The notes under the pieces were generated by a model. The model had not been told where the DNA came from. It searched no databases and saw only the letters and a program-made list of their open reading frames with translations. Below, one piece after another: positions 30,291-39,436 of a stretch of DNA of 64,000 nt. Positions within the stretch are counted from its first letter, which is position 1. Every line of letters begins with the position of its first letter. The translations under genes and the position numbers were made by a program. Source of the stretch: Geminocystis sp. NIES-3708 (lineage in GTDB: Bacteria; Cyanobacteriota; Cyanobacteriia; Cyanobacteriales; Cyanobacteriaceae). The stretch is taken from contig NZ_AP014815.1 of the NCBI RefSeq assembly GCF_001548095.1, forward strand, positions 3,657,656 through 3,721,655, read 5' to 3'.

Positions 30291-30733
30291 CTTTAACTTC
30301 AATGTCACAAAAACTCCTACCCCTAGTTTTCGACAAAAAAATAGATTCTAAAGAGCTAAATAGGTATTCCAATTGAAATGTACCTGAGTTTGACATAAAA
30401 TTTTCGATGAAGGTGGGAGACAGGAGACAAGAGATAGTAGTAAGAATTGACTCAAACTTATTTTACATTGATTGTCTCTACAATATCTATTAAGTATTTT
30501 TGTTCTAATATTGAGTTCTCAGTCAAAGTTGACTTAAATGACTATATAGGTGACTGCTTCAATAATTCTTTTTATTGTTTCTTATTAGCTACATAATGAC
30601 GTATAAATATGAGATACAAAAGAAACTTTGAATAAATTTATCTGATAACTTGCATAAAAGACTAAATCGTTACTGATAAGTAGATAAGAAGAAAAAAGAT
30701 TTAGTACAAAATTATGCAATAAATCAATTAAGG
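30291..30733. other. Intergenic region before the Zorya-like operon
   Basis: These 443 bases contain no coding-like frame. The segment near 30408-30437 (GGTGGGAGACAGGAGACAAG) resembles short purine-rich stretches scattered in cyanobacterial intergenic DNA. The promoter of the Zorya-like operon should be in the last 150 bases, but I cannot place it. Confidence 0.4.
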
Positions 30734-31090
30734 ATGGACTTATATACTTTATTAACACCACCTTTTGAAAGTTTAGTTAAAGAAATTCATGCCGTTAATC
30801 ATTCATGGAAATTAGCATCCGATGAAATATTTAATAATGAACATTTTTTAGCTAAATCTTTAAGAGATTTAAAAGTAAGATTACAAGTAAAACTTTTAAG
30901 AAATTATGCTCCTAATTTTGTTTATTTAGTAGAGGATAAAGAAACAGAATCAGAGGAAGAACTTTATAGTTTGCAATTGATTTCTAATGTAGGTAATTAT
31001 CAAGATGCCGCCCATTTACCTGTCAGAGCGGCAAAGGAAGTTTTATCTTTAGAAGAAATCAATAAATTTTCAAAAAATAATCAATCTTAA
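30734..31090 (+). CDS. Unrecognised 118-residue protein heading the Zorya-like operon
   Basis: I do not recognise this protein. It is soluble and rather acidic, with a helical N-terminal half (VKEIHAVNHSWKLASDEIF) and EDKETESEEELYSLQLISN in the middle. There is no catalytic motif, zinc site or membrane segment. It ends 18 bases before the ZorA-like gene on the same strand, so it is probably co-transcribed with it. It may be a fourth component of the defence operon or an unrelated conserved cyanobacterial protein; the sequence does not decide. Confidence 0.55.
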   Translation: MDLYTLLTPPFESLVKEIHAVNHSWKLASDEIFNNEHFLAKSLRDLKVRLQVKLLRNYAPNFVYLVEDKETESEEELYSLQLISNVGNYQDAAHLPVRAAKEVLSLEEINKFSKNNQS

Positions 31091-31108
31091 TCAATAAAAT
31101 ATCAAATT

Positions 31109-33502
31109 ATGCTCAATTTTTTCTTAACTATATCTAATTATTTAGGATGGTTTTTAATCTTTCTTGCTGGGATTTATTTTTACATGATTGAAAATAACGA
31201 TATAAAAAAATATCAAACAAAAGATTCTCAATTAATTAGTAAAGTTATTGATTTTTTAGAAAATGAAAAAAAACAAAATACAAAAATTATTAACCTCAAA
31301 GATTGCAATAAAGATATTAAAGAATGGATATTCAAACACTTAAAAGGTAATAATGAAGGATCAATATTTACTCCAAAGCTAGAAAATAATTATTATATTC
31401 TTTCATCTTATCCTAGCTTATTAAGTAATTCTGTCCCTCGTAGCCCTGTTTATTATGCACCAACTTTATTAACAGCATTAGGTATTTTAGGCACTTTTTT
31501 AGGAATCTTTTTAGGTTTACAAGAAATAGGGATAAGTGGAATTAATAACACACAATCATTATTAGATTCTTCCACTAAATTATTAGAGGGAATGAAAACA
31601 GCTTTTTCTACTTCTTTAGCTGGAATGAGTGGTGCTATTTTTATGATGGGATATTTAGCAAAAGGAGCAAAATCAAGACAAAAAATTCGTAATGATTTAA
31701 GGCTAAAACTCAGTAAAATTGCTTTTCTTGAATCACCTCAAAAGTTACTATCAAGATTAGATAATTCTTCTATGGAAGACGTTGCACAAAATTTAGAAAT
31801 AGCTGCAAATAATCTTTCTTCTCTCGGTGATTTAACTCCTGAAAATATCGCTTTAGCAATTCAAAAAGCCATTATTTCTGATGAGAGTATTTTAATCAAA
31901 CAATTACAGTTACAAACTCAAAGTCTTGATGGTTTAAGTAACTTAACACCTGAAAATATTGCTTCAACTATCCAAAAAGTTATTGCTTTAGAAAAATCAG
32001 TTATTTTTGCAGAATTACAGAAACAAAATGATTATTTACAACATCTTACCCCTGCAAATATTCAACAAGTAGTTAGAGATGCGATCGCCATTGAAAAGGT
32101 TGCTATTGTTGAAGAATTACAAGCACAAAATCGCTATTTACAAAATCTTACACCTGTTACCATCGCCAATGTAATTCAACCTTTAGTAAAACCAATTCAG
32201 GAAGAATTAACGGCTTTAAAACAAATACAAATCGAGCAAGAATCTACCATACAATCATTAATCAAACAGTTACGCAACGAATTAATTGAGCCAGTAGTGC
32301 AAAGATTGGATCAAAGTGCTAAACTCACAGAAGAAGCATCCCTCGCCGTCAGAGAATTGAAAGACGAGTTAGGCGGTATTGCGGAAAGTTTATCAGGTGC
32401 AGTAAAAACTATCCAAGAATTTCAACGAGATACCCTCATTAAATTGCAGGAATTTGCCCAAAGTTTACAGCAGATTTTAAATCAATTTAGTGGTGACACC
32501 AAAGATGTTTTACAACAGGTAGCCGAAGAAATCAATAACGCCGTTGCTGAAAGTATAACTGGCATGGAAGCCCAGAGAAAAGCCTTTGAAGAAAGTGCTA
32601 ATTCTGCCGCCAATACTTTTAGAGGAATTCGGGAAGATTTACAGGAGGCTTTAACCACTCAGGCAACCCAACAAAAAGAAATGTTAGAAGGGGTGAAAAA
32701 TTCCACTGAAAGCATTTTAGAAAAAACAACGATTGCTTTTACTCAACAAACAGAAACTATAAAAAATGTGGGAGAAGAAGCATCTCAATTAATGAGTCAA
32801 GCCAAAGAAAATCTCCTTGAAACTCTCAAAAATATTGATACTATTTTAGATCAAACTCGCATTACTTTGCAGGAAGAATTAGAAAGATTTAGACTGGAAT
32901 ATCAAGTATCTTTAACGGAATTTTTTACCCAACAAAATAACTTATTAGAGGAAACTTTAGGCAAACAAAAAGAAGGTTTAGCAGAAGTTGTTAACAATTT
33001 ACAAACTACTTTTAAAGAAGAAGCAGAAATGAGAAAAGAGTTAAGTCATGAAGTTAATCAAAGTTTAGGAAAAATTCAAGAAACGGTGAAAATAGTTAAT
33101 AACTTAGTTAACGTTGTCGGTATGAATTCTAGTGAAAGATTTGCTCAACTTCAAGAATTAGCTTATACCATCGGTAATGAAGCTCAAAAAGTTGAAAATA
33201 GTTATCAAAAAATGAATGAAAAAGTTAATAATAATGTGGAAGTAATGACTAATAAATTTGAAGAGACTATCACGAAAATTGTAGAAGAATTTAATCAACT
33301 TTCTACTAACACTAATACTCAAATTAATAATTATTTGACTAATGCTAGTAATAGTTATAATGAGAGTTTCAATGATGCGGACAAAGCAATGGCTAATATT
33401 TGTAGTAAATTAAGTTATACTTCCCATGGTTTAATGAATGTTGCTGAATATTTAGTCGCTTCTGTTAATGATTTAAAGCAAAATAATCTGAGTAATAACT
33501 AA
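31109..33502 (+). CDS. zorA: ZorA-like MotA/ExbB-type ion-channel subunit with long coiled-coil tail
   Basis: The 797-residue protein has three membrane segments (about residues 7-26, 118-138 and 167-184). The second and third lie in the MotA/TolQ/ExbB-type signature (TLLTALGILGTFLGIFLGL and TSLAGMSGAIFMMG). After residue 190 comes a very long, mostly helical cytoplasmic tail. Its first part has four tandem units starting LTP at residues 242, 279, 313 and 347; the rest is coiled coil rich in Gln and Glu. ZorA of Zorya defence systems has this plan: a proton-driven stator with a tail that senses or transmits the signal of phage entry. A ZorB-like and a ZorC-like gene follow directly. Confidence 0.85.
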   Translation: MLNFFLTISNYLGWFLIFLAGIYFYMIENNDIKKYQTKDSQLISKVIDFLENEKKQNTKIINLKDCNKDIKEWIFKHLKGNNEGSIFTPKLENNYYILSSYPSLLSNSVPRSPVYYAPTLLTALGILGTFLGIFLGLQEIGISGINNTQSLLDSSTKLLEGMKTAFSTSLAGMSGAIFMMGYLAKGAKSRQKIRNDLRLKLSKIAFLESPQKLLSRLDNSSMEDVAQNLEIAANNLSSLGDLTPENIALAIQKAIISDESILIKQLQLQTQSLDGLSNLTPENIASTIQKVIALEKSVIFAELQKQNDYLQHLTPANIQQVVRDAIAIEKVAIVEELQAQNRYLQNLTPVTIANVIQPLVKPIQEELTALKQIQIEQESTIQSLIKQLRNELIEPVVQRLDQSAKLTEEASLAVRELKDELGGIAESLSGAVKTIQEFQRDTLIKLQEFAQSLQQILNQFSGDTKDVLQQVAEEINNAVAESITGMEAQRKAFEESANSAANTFRGIREDLQEALTTQATQQKEMLEGVKNSTESILEKTTIAFTQQTETIKNVGEEASQLMSQAKENLLETLKNIDTILDQTRITLQEELERFRLEYQVSLTEFFTQQNNLLEETLGKQKEGLAEVVNNLQTTFKEEAEMRKELSHEVNQSLGKIQETVKIVNNLVNVVGMNSSERFAQLQELAYTIGNEAQKVENSYQKMNEKVNNNVEVMTNKFEETITKIVEEFNQLSTNTNTQINNYLTNASNSYNESFNDADKAMANICSKLSYTSHGLMNVAEYLVASVNDLKQNNLSNN

Positions 33503-33576
33503 TAACATTATCAGTTGGGTTAATAAACAAACTCAACCAAAATATTGACTAACTTATCATTAATACAAGAGGGAAA

Positions 33577-34245
33577 ATGAGCGAATTTTTAGAATACGAA
33601 ACCGAAGAAGAATTACTAGAAGAGCAAGATTCTGGAGTATGGTTATCCGTAGGAGATTTAATGTCGGGATTATTGATGTTTTTTGCCCTCTTATTTATCG
33701 CTGTTTCCGCCCAATTAGTAGAATATGATAATATCATCAAAAAAATTCCATTAGCTATTATTCAAAAAACTAAAGAAATTCCGGGTATTGGAGATAGTAT
33801 AAAAGTTGATCCTAATGGTGATTTAAGTTTAGATGATAAAATTTTATTTGACGAAGGAAAAGCTATCTTAAAACCTCAAGGTAAACGTTTTTTAAAAGAT
33901 TTTATTCCCCTTTATGCTGATACTATATTTAGTGACGAAAGATTTGATAATCAAGTTTCAAGAATTATTATAGAAGGGCATACTAGCTTAAAAGGCTCAC
34001 AAAAAGATAACATGGAATTAAGTTTTCAACGAGCATTAGCAGTAACAGAATATATTGATACAATTAATTTTTCTAATCAAGATAAATTTAGAAAAAAATT
34101 GTTAGCCGCAGGAAGAGGAAATATTGATGCAAATAAAGCATTTGATGATCCAAAAGATAGAAAAGTGATGTTTCGTTTTCAATTTAAAAGAGAAGATTTA
34201 GGACAAGTATTTAAGAATAAAGTTAAGGATAAAAATAATAATTGA
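33577..34245 (+). CDS. zorB: ZorB-like MotB-type protein with OmpA peptidoglycan-binding domain
   Basis: The 222-residue protein starts with an acidic cytoplasmic segment, then one membrane helix (about residues 28-47). Just before it is Asp27 in SVGDLMSGLLMFF, the position of the proton-binding Asp of MotB. The periplasmic part is an OmpA-like domain (IIIEGHTSLKGSQKDNMELSFQRA). In Zorya systems ZorA5B2-type complexes form a peptidoglycan-anchored motor in the inner membrane. The gene lies 74 bases after zorA and overlaps zorC by four bases. Confidence 0.88.
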   Translation: MSEFLEYETEEELLEEQDSGVWLSVGDLMSGLLMFFALLFIAVSAQLVEYDNIIKKIPLAIIQKTKEIPGIGDSIKVDPNGDLSLDDKILFDEGKAILKPQGKRFLKDFIPLYADTIFSDERFDNQVSRIIIEGHTSLKGSQKDNMELSFQRALAVTEYIDTINFSNQDKFRKKLLAAGRGNIDANKAFDDPKDRKVMFRFQFKREDLGQVFKNKVKDKNNN

Positions 34246-35759
34246 TTATGGCATTTTTTACCGCTAAATTTCAACCTTTAGAATTTCAAAAACCTGAGCC
34301 TAAAGAATTATTTAAACTAGGTTATGGTATTCAAGGAGAAATAATAATACCTCCTCCATTACCTAATGGTATCGAATTTGATAAAAATAAAAAAGTTAGA
34401 AATATTGATCAAATTATTAATGAGATAGAAAATAATAATTTAGAAAATATTAGTTTATTAGAATGGGTTTATTGCTTATTTAGTAAACATAGTTGGGATA
34501 TAGAAAATCCGAATAAAAGTTTACCAACTTCTCAAAAAATTTGGAAATTTACCAAAGAATCTGATGCCCTTAAATTGCGTTTATTTTGGCGTTTAGTTTT
34601 ATATACTTTTAACCCCAATGAAAAAATTTTACCATTTTCTTTAGCGGATACTTGTCCTAGTTTTGAACCTCAAACAGAATTTGATAAGTCATTAATTAAA
34701 ATTCTTAACTTACTTATTAAAAATGCTTATAAAGAATTAGCCGAAATTTGCTTAAATAAACTTATACAACCCGATAAATTATTAACCCAATACTCTTTAC
34801 CCTATAAAATAAATATTGATGATAATTTAACTTTAGTAGAAGCGATACAATTATCTTTTCCCTTAGCCTTAAAAACTATTCAAAATATTAATGAAAAACA
34901 AATTAATTTTTTAATCGAAACCTTAAATATATTATCTCCTTATCCCCAATTAAAAACAGTAGAAAATCTATTAAATAATATTTCTGCTGATGTTGGTGGT
35001 AAATATCCAAAATTGGTGAATTGGCTTAAAAATAATTATGGTTTAACAGGTAATAACTCTCGTTGGAATCAGTTATCAATTGAAGCTAAAAAGGCTTTAA
35101 AACAATGGATTGGTGCGGTAAATTATCGTGATTTTGAAAAATTAGTTGATTTAATAATTAATCGTTTAAATTTAGAAGATTGGGAAATAAGGCAATTAAG
35201 AAATAGAAAAGTTTTTTGGTCTAATTATACTGATAGATTTGATAGAATTAGAATTTTATTACCTGCTTCTTCCATACAAATTGTAGGAAATAATATTAAT
35301 CAAGAAGATATAACTTCATTAATTTATGATGGTAGTGAAGCCACTGAAGTTTGTATTTTCGATTTTGATAAATGGTTTATTGTAGAATTTTTTAGAGGAA
35401 AAGGAAGTGAAACCAGAATTTTTCCTAAAAGTAACGAATTGGAAAATTTATTTTTTAATAGTGATGATATTTCTCTTAAACAATTAAGAAGTTTATCTAT
35501 AGCTAGAAATAATGTACATGATCATCGATATTGTTGGCAAAGTGATTGTGAAACACTTTTAAGAAGTAAAAATATTTTACCGAATCAAGGTACTAGATAT
35601 TTTAAAATTGTAGAGCGTCAGCCCGGATTTCCTTATAATTTTAATTCAGGGATGCCACCACTAAAACAAAGCCAGATTAATGATAGAAATAGACAATTAA
35701 TTGATTGGAAAAGAGACATTCAACAGTTAGAAGCAGAAGCAAAAAACAAAATATTTTGA
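34242..35759 (+). CDS. zorC: ZorC-like protein with EH-signature domain
   Basis: The 505-residue soluble protein carries features I associate with the EH_Signature domain of ZorC: a helical first half, then FWSNYTDRFDRIRILLPASS, KWFIVEFFRGKGSETRIF with its conserved Glu, and NNVHDHRYCWQSDCE with conserved His residues. ZorC is part of type I Zorya, where it binds DNA and works with the helicase-nuclease ZorD. A coding overlap of four bases with zorB (ATGA) shows co-translation; a second Met two codons later (MAFFTAKF) may be the real start. No ZorD or ZorE gene follows. Confidence 0.75.
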   Translation: MIMAFFTAKFQPLEFQKPEPKELFKLGYGIQGEIIIPPPLPNGIEFDKNKKVRNIDQIINEIENNNLENISLLEWVYCLFSKHSWDIENPNKSLPTSQKIWKFTKESDALKLRLFWRLVLYTFNPNEKILPFSLADTCPSFEPQTEFDKSLIKILNLLIKNAYKELAEICLNKLIQPDKLLTQYSLPYKINIDDNLTLVEAIQLSFPLALKTIQNINEKQINFLIETLNILSPYPQLKTVENLLNNISADVGGKYPKLVNWLKNNYGLTGNNSRWNQLSIEAKKALKQWIGAVNYRDFEKLVDLIINRLNLEDWEIRQLRNRKVFWSNYTDRFDRIRILLPASSIQIVGNNINQEDITSLIYDGSEATEVCIFDFDKWFIVEFFRGKGSETRIFPKSNELENLFFNSDDISLKQLRSLSIARNNVHDHRYCWQSDCETLLRSKNILPNQGTRYFKIVERQPGFPYNFNSGMPPLKQSQINDRNRQLIDWKRDIQQLEAEAKNKIF

Positions 35760-35814
35760 GCTTTCACCCAATGTTAACTTAGATTTTATATATTCTTAAC
35801 TTTTATCAATTATT

Positions 35815-36375
35815 TTGATTCTGAAAACCACATTATATTCAGAGGAATCAATTTTGTTGATAATTATTTTACTGATTTCTAAAATTACTTTCATAGCAAT
35901 ATTATTACTGTTGATTGGTGACTTTTTTTCAACTTTTTTATATCATGTTCCTGAACATATTTTTGGCAAATTTCACTCCTTAATTCATCATAGTAACAAT
36001 CGCAGTTTTTTACATTATGCCGTTTTAACAAAAAATCCTTTAGTATTGTTAGATGGAATATTAGGTGCTTTACCTTACTTTATTTTTGCACCTTGGCTAT
36101 GGCAAATATCGCCCATGGGAACTGTTTTAGGGTTAATATTAGGGGAATTACACGTTATTTGGCGACACGTTTGCGTTATGAAATGGAAAACTCCCGCCGT
36201 TATTTTAAAAATTTGTAATTTTCTGATGATAACAACTCCAGAGCGTCATTGGTTACACCACAAAGATGCGAAAGTTGCCTTTGGAGATATTTTCAATTTT
36301 TTTGATCCTCCTGCTCAAGTTTGGTTTAAGATTCTTTTATCTTTTAAATATAAATGGCGACACTCTTGGAAATAA
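35815..36375 (+). CDS. Fatty-acid-hydroxylase/sterol-desaturase-like membrane protein
   Basis: The protein has at most 186 residues, with two or three hydrophobic segments and histidine clusters typical of the membrane di-iron hydroxylases: HVPEH, HSLIHHS and RHWLHHKD. The open frame starts with TTG at 35815. A TTG at about 35854, seven bases after AGAGGA, is better placed for translation and would remove 13 residues. Such enzymes hydroxylate or desaturate lipids such as carotenoids or fatty acids; the substrate cannot be inferred. It is shorter than most family members. It follows zorC by 55 bases but shows no functional link with it. Confidence 0.65.
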   Translation: MILKTTLYSEESILLIIILLISKITFIAILLLLIGDFFSTFLYHVPEHIFGKFHSLIHHSNNRSFLHYAVLTKNPLVLLDGILGALPYFIFAPWLWQISPMGTVLGLILGELHVIWRHVCVMKWKTPAVILKICNFLMITTPERHWLHHKDAKVAFGDIFNFFDPPAQVWFKILLSFKYKWRHSWK

Positions 36376-36391
36376 CAACTAACAGGATTAA

Positions 36392-36508
36392 TAATTAGGG
36401 GTTGCTGAAAAGAGGAATAAAATTAGAAAAACGAATAAGTAATTCAAACCTTATTTTTTCTTTAAGAGATCTTAATTCTTTCATACTTTCATTCAGCAAT
36501 ACTAATTA
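36392..36508. mobile_element. Small inverted-repeat element, MITE candidate
   Basis: A 117-base non-coding stretch is flanked by imperfect inverted repeats of about 17-18 bases. The left end is TAATTAGGGGTTGCTGAA; the right end, read on the other strand, is TAATTAGTATTGCTGAA. No gene lies inside. This is the form of a miniature inverted-repeat element left by an insertion sequence. The alternative is a long hairpin acting as a terminator between the convergent hydroxylase and topA genes. Confidence 0.45.
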
Positions 36509-36549
36509 TTTTACCACTAATAATTTTTTATAAGCAGTAAATAAATTTT

Positions 36550-39201
36550 TTATTTAGTTGTCTTTTTAGCAGTAGTTTTTCTGGTAGTAGTCGTTTTTTT
36601 CGTAGTAGTTTTTTTTGCGGTTGTTGTCTTTTTAGTCGCAGTTTTTTTAGTGGGAGTTTTATCTTGTAAAAGTAATAAAGCCTTCTCTAAATTCATACTT
36701 TCTACGGTTTCACCTTCTGGTAATTTGACATTAGTTTTACCATGTTTAAAATATACCCCATAAGGACCTTGATAAATATTCACTGGTTCATTATCATCAG
36801 GGTGTAATCCCAATTCTTTGAGTGCTGCTTTTGTCGTTGCACCTCTTCTTCCTCTTGTGGTTTTAGGTTGTGCTAATAATTCTAATGCACGTTCAAGAGA
36901 AATAGTTAAGACATCATCTTCTTTTTTCAAGGAGCGATACTCTTTGCCCTCTGTACCTTGATCATGGACAACATATGCCCCAAAACGTCCTAAACTGGTT
37001 TTTATCGGCTTTCCTGTTTCTGGATGTTCCCCTAATGTGCGAGGTAAAGTTAAGTAACCGATCGCCATTTCTAAAGTAATATCTTCAGCATTAACACCTT
37101 TAGGGAAAGAAGCTGTTTTGGGTTTTTTAGCTTTGCCTTGGGGTGTATCTCCTAATTGTACATAAGGACCATAAGTGCCGATTAACAAATAAATAGGATC
37201 TTGTGTTTCAGGGTGAATTCCCAATATAGGTGGTCCTTCTACTTTTTGTTTCAATAATATTTCTATTTGTTTAGGATCGAGATCTGAAGGGGTAAGATCG
37301 GCGGGAATAGAAGATTTTACAACTTCATCACCGTAATTTGCTTCAAAATAAGCCCCAAACTTGCCTATTTTCACGGTAACGTCAAGATTCTCTAATTCTA
37401 TGGCTTTTGCTGTTTGAGGATCAATGTCTGTTTCTCTCACCTTCACCTGATTTTGTAAGCCATTTTCTCCTCGATAAAATTTATCTAGGTAAGGCAACCA
37501 TTTTTCATTACCTGAAGCGATGTCATCAAGACTCTGCTCCATTTTTGACGTAAACTTAGTATCAACTAACTCAGCAAAATTTTTTTCTAATAAAGAAATA
37601 ACGGCGAAGGCAGTAAAAGTTGGTATTAGTGCTTTATTGCGTAATTGAGCATAACCTCTATCAACGATCGTACCAATAATACTAGCATAAGTACTTGGTC
37701 GCCCTACCCCTTCACTTTCTAATGTTTTGACTAAAGATGCTTCCGTATAACGGGTGGGAGGTTGAGTTTCATGGTTAAGTACATCTAATTGTTTACATTT
37801 AGGCTTATCACCTTTTTGCAAGTTAGGTAAAATTACCTCTTGATTTTCTAACGCTGCTTCAGGATCATCACTACCCTCTACATAGGCTCTAAAAAACCCA
37901 GCAAAATCGATTCTTTTTCCTGAAGATCGAAAAATTGCGTCTTCTACGGCGATATTTACCACAATTTGGGTTAATTTAGCATCTGCCATTTGACAGGCTA
38001 CCGTGCGTTTCCAAATTAAGTCATATAACCCTAATTCCTTATCTCTCAATCCTGTTTCTTTCGGAATTCTAAAAGTACTACCAGCAGGGCGTATGGCTTC
38101 ATGGGCTTCTTGTGCCCCCTTAGCTTTAGTTTTATATTGTCTTGGTTGAGGACTTAAATATTCTCTACCATACATTTCCTCTACACAACTACGAGCAGCG
38201 GCGATCGCTTGATCGGACAAATGTACCGAGTCAGTTCTCATGTAGGTAATATAACCATTTTCATAAAGACTTTGAGCAATGCGCATAGTATCTTTTGCAC
38301 CTAATCCCAGTTTACGGTTAGCTTCCTGTTGTAAAGTTGAGGTAGTAAAAGGAGGGGAGGGCTTACGGATAGTAGCTTTTTCTTCGGTATCGGTTACTTC
38401 CCATGTTTTGCCTTTCAAACAAGCTTTTAATTCTGTAGCTTCTTGTTCATTTAGTACAATTACTTTCTTGTTTTTGATTAATTTTCCCGTTTTAGGATCA
38501 AAATCGCTACCATTTGCCAGTTTTTGACCTTTTAAAGTAGTTAATTTCCCTTCAAAGTCAGTTTTGTCATGGTTAAGTAATGCTTTTAAATCCCAATACT
38601 GAGCTTCCTTAAATGCTCTTCGTTCTCTTTCTCGTTGTACTAATAAACGTACGGCGACAGATTGTACTCTACCTGCTGATAATCCTGCCGCAATTTTTTT
38701 CCATAGTAGAGGCGAGAGAGTATAACCCACAAGGCGATCGAGAATACGTCGTGTTTCTTGGGCGTGTACTAAATTTTCATCAATGTCACGACAGTTATTC
38801 AAGGCTTTTTGAATGGCATCTTTAGTAATTTCGTGAAAAACCATACGCTTGATAGGCACTTTAGGCTTTAATAGCTGTAATAAATGCCAACTAATACTTT
38901 CCCCTTCTCTATCTTCATCGGTTGCTAATATTAATTCATCAGCAGATTTTAAGGCTTGTTTCAACTGTTGAACTGTTTTATTTTTACCTTTAGGAATAAC
39001 ATAGATAGGCTCAAAATTATTCTCAATATTAACTCCTAATCTTGCCCAATCAAACTGTTTGTATTCAGCTGGAATTTCTTCAGCAGAGGAAGGTAAATCT
39101 CGAATATGCCCCATAGATGCCTCTACCTGATAATCTTTGGGCAGATAGTTACGGATGGTTTTGGCTTTGGTAGGTGATTCAACGATGACTAAAGTTGACA
39201 T
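36550..39201 (-). CDS. topA: DNA topoisomerase I
   Basis: TopA relaxes negative supercoils by cutting one strand. The 883-residue protein has the Toprim domain at the N-terminus ([13 protein letters not shown] and [15 protein letters not shown]), the catalytic Tyr at about residue 319 in [10 protein letters not shown], and a series of C-terminal repeated domains of the cyanobacterial kind in place of zinc fingers. The last ~35 residues are almost only Lys, Thr and Ala ([10 protein letters not shown] repeats), a basic tail likely to bind DNA. Such tails are known for some bacterial TopA proteins. Confidence 0.95.
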   Translation of the reverse strand: MSTLVIVESPTKAKTIRNYLPKDYQVEASMGHIRDLPSSAEEIPAEYKQFDWARLGVNIENNFEPIYVIPKGKNKTVQQLKQALKSADELILATDEDREGESISWHLLQLLKPKVPIKRMVFHEITKDAIQKALNNCRDIDENLVHAQETRRILDRLVGYTLSPLLWKKIAAGLSAGRVQSVAVRLLVQRERERRAFKEAQYWDLKALLNHDKTDFEGKLTTLKGQKLANGSDFDPKTGKLIKNKKVIVLNEQEATELKACLKGKTWEVTDTEEKATIRKPSPPFTTSTLQQEANRKLGLGAKDTMRIAQSLYENGYITYMRTDSVHLSDQAIAAARSCVEEMYGREYLSPQPRQYKTKAKGAQEAHEAIRPAGSTFRIPKETGLRDKELGLYDLIWKRTVACQMADAKLTQIVVNIAVEDAIFRSSGKRIDFAGFFRAYVEGSDDPEAALENQEVILPNLQKGDKPKCKQLDVLNHETQPPTRYTEASLVKTLESEGVGRPSTYASIIGTIVDRGYAQLRNKALIPTFTAFAVISLLEKNFAELVDTKFTSKMEQSLDDIASGNEKWLPYLDKFYRGENGLQNQVKVRETDIDPQTAKAIELENLDVTVKIGKFGAYFEANYGDEVVKSSIPADLTPSDLDPKQIEILLKQKVEGPPILGIHPETQDPIYLLIGTYGPYVQLGDTPQGKAKKPKTASFPKGVNAEDITLEMAIGYLTLPRTLGEHPETGKPIKTSLGRFGAYVVHDQGTEGKEYRSLKKEDDVLTISLERALELLAQPKTTRGRRGATTKAALKELGLHPDDNEPVNIYQGPYGVYFKHGKTNVKLPEGETVESMNLEKALLLLQDKTPTKKTATKKTTTAKKTTTKKTTTTRKTTAKKTTK

Positions 39202-39436
39202 AGAATATTATTAAGGTCTCTCTTTTGCTACTATATATACTTTAACTATTTAGCGCAATTAAGATCTAAATAATACTCTCCGAATCAATTAGAGATTAGG
39301 AAAAACATTTTCATTATTCCTAAAGTTATCCTCCCAGTAATACCTGCTAAAATATTATGATTGAAAAATTGTACATTTTCTAGTCTTTTTCAAATTCATT
39401 TACTAAACCAGAAAATGTTGATATTAGATATTTTGT

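Noticed and set aside
31109-33577. Reading the ZorA/ZorB-like pair as an ExbB/TolQ-type energiser or flagellar MotAB
   Set aside because: The several-hundred-residue coiled-coil tail on the channel subunit and the following EH-signature-like gene fit Zorya, not TonB energisers or flagella, and there are no ExbD, TonB or flagellar genes nearby.
38279-38825. Two plus-strand frames within topA
   Set aside because: They are shadows of the conserved topoisomerase coding sequence on the other strand.
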